Shown: positions 56,036-64,000 of the stretch, piece after piece | Layout of the letters: each line of letters opens with the position of its first letter | How positions within the stretch are numbered: position 1 is the first letter of the stretch | Notes under the pieces: generated by a model | The model's input: the letters and a program-made list of their open reading frames with translations, nothing else | The model's database searches: none | What the model was told of the DNA's origin: nothing | Made by a program: the position numbers and the translations under genes | Origin: Mesocentrotus franciscanus | Lineage: Eukaryota > Echinodermata > Echinoidea > Camarodonta > Strongylocentrotidae | Reading direction: 5' to 3' | Length of the DNA: 64,000 nt | Assembly: GCA_037976565.1 (NCBI GenBank) | Contig: CP137675.1 | Span: 32,005,820-32,069,819 of the forward strand

Positions 56036-58975
56036 TCTATATATTAATACGCAAAATCGTCGCGGGGGGTAAAAACGGTTCATGAAAAACGTCTTTCCTC
56101 GACCGCGCCCCCCTTCGCCGTGGCGCGGGAACGGCGACACAATTATACGAGGCATGTCTCCCGTACCCCGCGTGCCACGTCGACCCCGCGGTCGCCGTCG
56201 ATGTCGTTAAAGGTGGTTTCAGGGTCCCGGGAGGACGAGCGGACGAGAGCACGGCCGTCGTTGTCCGTGCAAGAAGGCGACGAACCCGCGAGAGTGAGGC
56301 AGCAAGGCGTGCACCCGCCCTCTGTCTAATCAAGGAGATACACTTTTAAGAGACGATCCACTCTATAATGTGTTGTAGCAGATACACGCTGCAACAGAGC
56401 GGGCCTACCCGTGTTAGGCATCTTGCTTATGATATGCTTTGTAGGCACTTTACGGGCATGCCAGAGAAATACACAGCATACGACAATCCACTCAAGTCAT
56501 GTGGCGTAGCAAGTACAAGGCGCAACGGGTTGGGCCTGTCCGGTGTTAGGCATCTTGCTATATATAGGCCTTTGCAGCAGCCAAACTGACGAGAACGTAT
56601 TATGTTGGTTCTACGCCCAGGCCACACACACACACAGTTGAGACAATTCGTGCGACAGCTGCGATATATTGGCACAAATCGTCCGATTTTTCGCGTAAAA
56701 TCTTTACTTTGAAAATATTTATACATATTCTGTGAACCATGTCAACATAATCATAGTCCAAGCTTCTGCTTTATTGGTCTTTTCATGAAAACTACATTAA
56801 AATCACAACAACAATAACGCAAATAGATTGAAATTATCGAGACCATATAACTGACGAGAAGGTAAATTCAGCGAGCTCACGTAATATCAAATGCCTCCGC
56901 ACGGGCAACTCCCGCGGTGCCAGTCACGGCGCTCACGCCATGCAATTTACTGTACCCTGTGCGGTAACTGCAGCACTCTACTGCTGTACCTGTAATACTG
57001 GCTGTATAGCGTGTCTTTAGATTCTTCAATGTTTCGTGTTTGAGCCGTGCAATGAATTGTTGTTTTCTTTTATTTCTTTATTGAATGTGATGTGAATGTG
57101 AGTACGGTACATGCTATTACAGAAGTGTCCAAGGAATGATAGGCCTACAGGTGGAAGGGATATAAAACAATTATACAATGACTCATTCTCGGAACAAGCT
57201 AAAACTATTCGCACTCGGGAACAGTACTGTTCTCTCTGGGGCCGCGATCGATGGCCCTCGGGATAATATAATACGATTTGATGTTCCTTCGATGCGAATA
57301 GTTTTAGCTAGATCCTCGAGTCACTTCGAGTGTCATTGTATATTTGTATATTTGTATATTATTTTCATTGTAGGACTAAATTAACTTAGTAATGTGTGAA
57401 AATAACCAAAATGATAATGGGAGTGAAGTGCATGAGAACAATATTTGTAGGCCTATCAGGGGCGTCAATCCATTATCCTTCGAGTGTCATTGTATATTTG
57501 TATATTATTTTCATTGTAGGACTAAATTAACTTAGCAATGTGTGAAAAAACCAAAATGATAATGGGAGTGAAGTGCATGCTGAGAACAATATTCGTAGGC
57601 CTATCAGGGGCGTCAATCCATTATCCTGGGGGACGGGGGACGTCCCCCACGAATTTTCAGGTGGTGAAATGTCCCCCCACGATTTGGGGTTAAAATCTTT
57701 CCTTTTTCTTTTCTCTCTTTCTCTCTCTGTTGACTTCGCGCGGGAGGGGGGGGGGACTTTATTCAAACAGTCGAGAACGGTACTATGAAACGTCTTCTTT
57801 CTCTAAAAATTTAATGAAACAGGGATTAAGAGTCGAGAACGGTACAACGAATCGTCTTCGTTCTCTAATATTTTAATGAAACGTCAAGCTTCCGCGCTAC
57901 GCGCGAGAGGGTGGAAACTGAATTCAGGCAAGGATTAAGAGTCGATCGAGAACGTACGGTACAATTACGAATCGTCTTCTTACTCTAATAATTGAATGAA
58001 ACGTCACAGCTTCCGCGCTACGCGCGAGAGGGTGGAAACTGAATTCCGACAAGGATTAAGAGTCCAGAACGGTATAACGAATCGTCTTCTTTCTCTAATA
58101 ATTTAATGAAACGTCAAAGCTTCCGAGCTATACGCGCGAGAGGGTGGAAACTGAATTCAGACAAGAATTAAGAGTCGAGAACGGTAGAACGAATCGTCTT
58201 TTTCTCTGATAATTATGAAACGTCAAAACTTACGCGCTTCGCGCGGGAGATGGGAAACTGAATTCAGACAAAGATTAAGAGTCGAGAACCGTACAACCAA
58301 TCGTCTTCTTTCTCTAAAAATGTAATGAAACGTCAAAGATAAAAAGACAATAAATGAACCGGTCACCAATGAAAGTACATGCCGTGAAACAGCGTAACTA
58401 GAGAGAGAGTGACATGTAATTGTGTCCCCCCATGCTCAAACTCGGATTGCAATGACGCCCTTGATTCGTATAGATAACGAGAGTGAGGATCCGGGAAAGG
58501 GATAGTGAGAATAATAGGAACGAAGTGACGACAATAATAATCGTAAATAACGAAAGTGAAAACGAAGGTAAAGTCTAAAATATCTGCATCAATTTTGATT
58601 ACAAATAATTGATTTCACTGTTTTCTTCCAGTTTTCAAGTTTTATTACATAATTCTGATAAAAATTAAAAATTCAAAACGATACATGATGGGACAGCAAA
58701 CAAAAGGTTGGTATTCTAACGAGTAAAATATTAATGAAAAGAAGAAGAAAAATTATAAAATGATAAAAAGTAGGCATATACAATGAAGAAAAATAATATC
58801 ATCTAGCACAGAATTTTTTTTTTTTTTTAATATAATAAAAATTATAATTAAAAAATTATTAAAAAAAAAAATCAAAAAAAAAAAAAAAAAATCGATAGCA
58901 CATATCTATTTTAAAGTATTTACAACCCCTCCCACCCTCCCTAGAATCCCGTGGATTTTCCACGGGCCCTGCTAG
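56036..58975 (+). mobile_element. Helitron, tandem copy 1 (2940 bp), non-autonomous
   Basis: It starts TCTATATATTAATACGC directly after A (56035) and ends CTAG (58972-58975). A hairpin, CCCGTGG-ATTTT-CCACGGG (58948-58966), lies 5 bases before CTAG. These are the standard Helitron ends. No Rep or helicase is encoded. From the left: a CG-rich segment (56060-56330), AT-rich text, a ~135-bp tandem pair (57340-57610), a GGGGACGTCCCCCAC palindromic patch (57640), and six sub-repeats (57768-58340). The open frames in the CG-rich part occur on both strands and are not called genes. Confidence 0.9.
57768..58340. repeat. Six sub-repeats in Helitron copy 1
   Basis: Units of about 65-120 bp start with GAGTCGAGAACGGTAC-type text and contain AATCGTCTTCTTTCTC and GCGCTACGCGCGAGAGGG. 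Copy 2 has three units (60697-60925), which explains most of the 355-bp length difference. Confidence 0.85.
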
Positions 58976-61560
58976 TCTATATATTAATACGCAAAATCGT
59001 CGCGGGGTAAAACGGTTCATGAAAAACGTCTTTCCTCGACCGCGCCCCCCTTCGCCGTGGCGCGGGAACGGCGACACAATTATACGAGGCATGTCTCCCG
59101 TATCCCGCGTGCCACGTCGACCCCGCGGTCGCCGTCGATGTCGTTAAAGGTGGTTTCGGGGTCCCGGGAGGACGAGCGGACGAGAGCACGGCCGTCGTTG
59201 TCCGTGCAAGAAGGCGACGAACCCGCGAGAGTGAGGCAGCAAGGCGTGCACCCGCCCTCTGTCTAATCAAGGAGATACACTTTTAAGAGACGATCCACTC
59301 TATAATGTGTTGTAGCAGATACACGCTGCAACAGAGCGGGCCTACCCGTGTTAGGCATCTTGCTTATGATATGCTTTGTAGGCACTTTACGGGCATGCCA
59401 GAGAAATACACAGCATACGACAATCCACTCAAGTCATGTGGCGTAGCAAGTACAAGGCGCAACGGGTTGGGCCTGTCCGGTGTTAGGCATCTTGCTATAT
59501 ATAGGCCTTTGCAGCAGCCAAACTGACGATCGAGAACGTATTATGTTGGTTCTACGCCCAGGCCACACACACACAGTTGAGTTAATTCGTGCGACAGCTG
59601 CGATATATTGGCACAAACCGTCCGATTTTTCGCGTAAAATCTTTACTTTGAAAATATTTATACATATTCTGTGAACCATGTCAACATAATCATAGTCCAA
59701 GCTTCTGCTTTATTGGTCTTTTCATGAAAACTACATTAAAATCACAACAACAATAACGCAAATAGATTGTAATTATCGAGACCATATAACTGACGAGAAG
59801 GTAAATTCAGCGAGCTCACGTAATATCAAATGCCTCCGCACGGGCAACTCCCGCGGTGCCAGTCACGGCGCTCACGCCATGCAATTTACTGTACCCTGTG
59901 CGGTAACTGCAGCACTCTACTGCTGTACCTGTAATACTGGCTGTATAGCGTGTCTTTAGATTCTTCAATGTTTCGTGTTTGAGCCGTGCAATGAATTGTT
60001 GTTTTCTTTTATTTCTTTATTGAATGTGATGTGAATGTGAGTACGGTACATGCTATTACAGAAGTGTCCAAGGAATGATAGGCCTACAGGTGGAAGGGAT
60101 ATAAAACAATTATACAATGACTCATTCTCGGAACAAGCTAAAACTATTCGCACTCGGGAACAGTACTGTTCTCTCTGGGGCCGCGATCGATGGCCCTCGG
60201 GATAATATAATACGATTTGATGTTCCTTCGATGCGAATAGTTTTAGCTAGATCCTCGAGTCACTTCGAGTGTCATTGTATATTTGTATATTTGTATATTA
60301 TTTTCATTGTAGGACTAAATTAACTTAGTAATGTGTGAAAATAACCAAAATGATAATGGGAGTGAAGTGCATGAGAACAATATTCGTAGGCCTATCAGGG
60401 GCGTCAATCCATTATCCTTCGAGTGTCATTGTATATTTGTATATTATTTTCATTGTAGGACTAAATTAACTTAGCAATGTGTGAAAAAACCAAAATGATA
60501 ATGGGAGTGAAGTGCATGCTGAGAACAATATTCGTAGGCCTATCAGGGGCGTCAATCCATTATCCTGGGGGACACGTCCCCCACGAATTTTCAGGTGGTG
60601 AAATGTCCCCCCACGATTTGGGGTTAAAATCTTTCCTTTTTCTTTCTTTCTCTCTCTCTCTGTTGACTTCGCGCGGGGGAACTTTATTCAAACAGTCGAG
60701 AACGGTACTATGAAACGTCTTCTTTCTCTAAAAATTTAATGAAACAGGGATTAAGAGTCGAGAACGGTACAACGAATCGTCTTCTTTCTCTAATAATTAT
60801 GAAACGTCAAAACTTACGCGCTTCGCGCGGGAGGTGGAAACTGAATTCAGACAAAGATTAAGAGTCGAGAACCGTACAACCAATCGTCTTCTTTCTCTAA
60901 AAATGTAATGAAACGTCAAAGATGAAAAAGACAATAAATGAACCGGTCACCAATGAAAGTACATGCCGTGAAACAGCGTAACTAGAGAGAGAGTGACATG
61001 TAATTGTGTCCCCCATGCTCAAACTCGGATTGCAATGACGCCCTTGATTCGTATAGATAACGAGAGTGAGGATCCGGGAAAGGGATAGTGAGAATAATAG
61101 GAACGAAGTGACGACAATAATCGTAAATAACGAAAGTGAAAACGAAGGTAAAGTCTAAAATATCTGCATCAATTTTGATTACAAATTATTGATTTCACTG
61201 TTTTCTTCCAGTTTTCAAGTTTAATACATAATTCAGATAAAAATTAAAAATTCAAAACGATACATGATGGGACAGCAAACAAAAGGTTGGTATTCTAACG
61301 AGTAAAATATTAATGAAAAGAAGAAGAAAAATTATAAAATGATAAAAAGTAGGCATATACAATAAAGAAAAATAATATCATCTAGCACAGAAATATCTTT
61401 TTTTTTAATATAATAAAAATTATAATTAAAAAATTATTATTAAAAAAAAATCAAAACAAAAAAACAAAAAAAAAATCGATAGCACATATCTATTTTAAAG
61501 TATTTACAACCCCCTCCCACCCTCCCTAGAATCCCGTGGATTTTCCACGGGCCCTGCTAG
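58976..61560 (+). mobile_element. Helitron, tandem copy 2 (2585 bp), non-autonomous
   Basis: It starts TCTATATATTAATACGC immediately after the CTAG of copy 1, with no base between. It ends with the same hairpin and CTAG (61557-61560), followed by T (61561). Apart from fewer sub-repeats and a few small indels it is almost identical to copy 1, so the pair is young. Confidence 0.9.
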
Positions 61561-63733
61561 TAATTATTAAAACATTTAAAAACCAGACAACAAGTGGCCT
61601 TATCGAACAATTCATTAAGAGTTGGCGATTTTAGGCCATCCAAGACCTGTCGCGATCGAATGTGCCAAAACTGTCTAGAAATAATAAAAGCTGCTCTTTT
61701 ATGAATTTTATTTAGCATATCGATATTATATTTAAATCGACAAGACCATACAGTACAGCAATAAAGAGCGTACGGTAATACATATCCCCAGTACAATTGT
61801 TTTAGTTGATATTGAGTTAAAGATTCACGGAGCCTGTGTACAATTCCCAAGCTTCTGTTTAATTCAGAGGGAAATGTTTTCAACATATTTACTAAATGTG
61901 AGATTCACGTCAATGGTAACACCTAAACATTATAGGCTGAGACACATTTCAGTCGCTTACCATTTACACCAACCTTTAAGGTCGCGTCATCATAAGTACT
62001 AATCCTTTGGTGTGAACCCACCAACATAACGTTAGTCCTGTCTGTGTTTAAAATCACTTTGTTACTCAATGTCCATTTATGGAGTTTACATATTGTGTGA
62101 TTCAGTTTATTTTGAATCTCTTGGATAGATGTTCCACTTACAGACAGTGTTACATCGTCTGCACACATATATACACTACATGAACTTAGATACTGGGGTA
62201 GCTCATTAATCAGAATAATAAATAGAAGTGGCCCTAATACCGAGCCCTGAGGCACGGCTGAGCGAACATCCCTTTCAACCGAGGATTTATCGTGAATGGT
62301 AACGAATTGCTTTCGATTTGCCAAATAGGACTTGAACCAACGTATGCTCTGTTCAGAACAACCATATTGATCAAGTTTGTGTAGCAGAATTGAGCGATTT
62401 ACTGTCTCGAAAGCTTTTCGAAAATAAATAAAAGCAAGACCACTAACAATTCCCTTATCTACATTGCAGGCCCAATGATCGATTGTGCATAACAATGCCG
62501 TTTCACAGGAATGTCCTGGTCGAAACCTGAATTGGTTTCCACAAAGTTTATTATTCTGTAATAAATACTGGTACAGATGCTTGTGAACAGTCCTTATTAG
62601 TGTCTTTGATACTACAGAGAGTACAGACATCGGTCTATAATTCTCAACTGTACTTTTGATCCCAGATTTATGGATGGGCTGAATTCGAGCTAATTTCCAG
62701 GGTTTCCAGAGTTAGGCTTTAAATCAAAATCGGGACCTCACATATAAGTTTAAGTAGTCTAGTTGGCATTACGTCAGGGGCTGTTGCTTTCTTAGACGAT
62801 ATGTTAGATAATTCATTGAAAACAAACTCAGACGTATTGTATGGTAGATGAAATTGATCGTCGCCATCATGTTCTGCATTTTAATCATTATACATATTTT
62901 GACTCTCATTTCCTCTTACTTCTATACCATCTACTTCATTAGTAGTCAACTATTTGATGGATTCGATAAAATAATAATTCAAGCAGTTTGCTGTATTTCG
63001 TGGATTTGAAACAGTGTCACCATCAATTTCTAGACTAATATCATTTCTCGGTCTTGCTTTGGTATACCTTCAAGGTGCTCCAAACTGCATTTGTATTACT
63101 AAATTTATTTAGCAATAAACTATTTATATGCTCAAACCTTGCCAATCGTTTGTATTTAATAATAATATTTTGTACTGGTTTATATTTGTTCCAAATAGAA
63201 TTACTACCACTTGTTATAGCTTGTCTATAGTAGTATGAATCACGTCACCTGTAACCCAGGGAAAAGGGTTAGATCTCATCCGTTTCTGTTTTATTGGGGC
63301 ATGCATATTTACAACTGCCATAAACATAGCATACCACTTGTTCCAGGCCTCCGTTGCTTCAGTCATGGACAAAATAGTTTGAAAAGGAATTATAGATAAC
63401 GAACTGAGGAAATCATCTTTGTTAAACGTAGCATAACTACGATATTTTATCACATTTCATTCTACTTTCATTATGTTCATTACTGTCAATCATTGTGTAT
63501 ACCATAAAGTGGACACTGAGATGGGTTTATATGATACCACTTTTAATATGTTCTTCCGGAGAGCCCGTGTAAATATGGTCTATCAAAGTTTGCGTTACCA
63601 AAGAAATACGTGCTGGTGACTTAATCATTGGTGCATGAGAAATCCTGTCATAGCTGACATCTTTGAGTAGATGAAACACGATTCGAAGAGAGTAAATCAC
63701 AATAAAAATTACCAAGTATAATGATTTCTTCAC
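61557..63733 (-). pseudogene. LINE endonuclease-RT ORF, decayed
   Basis: Minus-strand order: endonuclease C-terminal half (63733-63527, SLVTQTLIDHIYTGSPEEHI), linker (63453-63214, KQKRMRSNPFPWVTGDVI), RT (62630-61923: VLSVVSKTLIRTVHKHLYQY, NQFRFRPGHSCETALL, AVPQGSVLGPLLFIILINEL, YMCADDVT), then thumb and C-terminus (61886-61557: VLPYALYCCTVW, KIHKRAAFII, FDKATCCLVFKCFNNY). The first catalytic Asp is replaced: where the family has D-F-R/S-K-A-F-D, this copy reads IYFRKAFETVN. The ADD pair remains. The frame breaks at 61557 because a Helitron begins there. Confidence 0.8.
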
Positions 63734-64000
63734 TTCGATTGATAGCGTTATTCAACATGTGATCAAGCCTGTCAACGAATTCAAGAGGTTAATTTGGCGG
63801 CATATACAAAGTACACAATGCAACTGGTTTAGTAAGGAAATTGCATTTCATCCGTTTCCACAAACATTCAATTTCTGTCTCCAAATCTAAACATTGAGCA
63901 TAGTGAATATTATTTTGTATACCCCCTTCACATACACGGATTTTTCTTACGTGTCCTTGCGGATCGCCTACTCGTAGTCAATCGCAAGCATCCGTAAATA

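Larger units (their letters stand above)
55216..64000 (-). mobile_element. CR1/Rex1-like LINE, interrupted by two Helitrons, cut by the window end
   Basis: Read on the minus strand, coding enters at the right window edge (endonuclease), passes the RT (62630-61923) and C-terminus (61886-61561), skips the Helitrons, then resumes at 56035 and ends near 55822, with a 3' UTR to ~55216. The tail is AATGAATAAATG-like. It was inserted into a palindromic MITE. Confidence 0.85.

Noticed and set aside
56037..56333. 98-codon minus-strand frame and 69-codon plus-strand frame in the Helitron CG-rich part, repeated in copy 2
   Set aside because: Identical in both copies only because the Helitron is duplicated; open on both strands from CG-rich composition; no recognisable domain. 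A captured gene fragment cannot be excluded.

Overview
The window is animal nuclear DNA: intron-split genes, no operons, many non-LTR retrotransposons, tRNA-derived SINEs, Helitrons and foldback elements. The repeat content (CR1-type LINEs with a 2A-like motif behind a signal peptide, a foldback element whose ends are 15-bp tandem repeats like the sea urchin TU elements, abundant TAGGCCTA-like words) best fits an echinoderm, probably a sea urchin. That assignment is inference from repeat style, not from a sequence search.

Only two cellular genes can be supported. (1) A gene of unknown identity on the + strand, about 30.7-34.1 kb, with short exons at 30688-30767, 31392-31456, 31837-33182 (interrupted) and 33941-34072. 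Splice sites and phases agree, and a possible first exon ends at 27821. (2) A Golgi-type GDP-fucose O-fucosyltransferase-like gene on the - strand, about 47.8-39.0 kb. It has a 368-codon first exon and two small exons whose phases match exactly; a last exon is tentative.

Layout. 1-876: 3' end of a Tx1/L1-like LINE. 0.9-20 kb (region A) and 48.6-54.7 kb (region B): two paralogous copies of one sequence in the same orientation. Copy A is swollen by insertions, so copy B gives the pre-insertion state of several transposons. Region A carries a Tx1-like LINE (6.1-13.0 kb) with a CR1-like LINE nested in it (7.1-11.7 kb) and a 2A-bearing CR1-like LINE (13.5-17.2 kb). 20.9-24.5 kb: another CR1-like LINE containing a palindromic MITE and a 562-bp Helitron candidate. 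25.7-27.6 kb: an inverted-repeat element carrying 25 copies of a 16-bp palindrome spaced 21-22 bp apart. 30.7-34.1 kb: the unknown gene, with a 1248-bp TU-like foldback element inside one exon. 37-46.5 kb: fucosyltransferase introns holding nested LINEs, a SINE, a trinucleotide tract and a tandem repeat. 55.2-64 kb: a minus-strand LINE interrupted by two head-to-tail Helitrons (56036-61560) inserted precisely between A and T.

The strongest finds are: the TU-like element in the unknown gene, which carries a splice donor at one end and an acceptor at the other so that its removal as an intron would keep the frame; the tandem Helitron pair with an exactly recoverable target; the helically phased palindrome arrays; and a TTAA-flanked element whose two copies each have a clean empty site in the other paralogous region. 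Almost all other open frames are decayed retrotransposon pieces or by-products of tandem repeats whose unit is a multiple of three.
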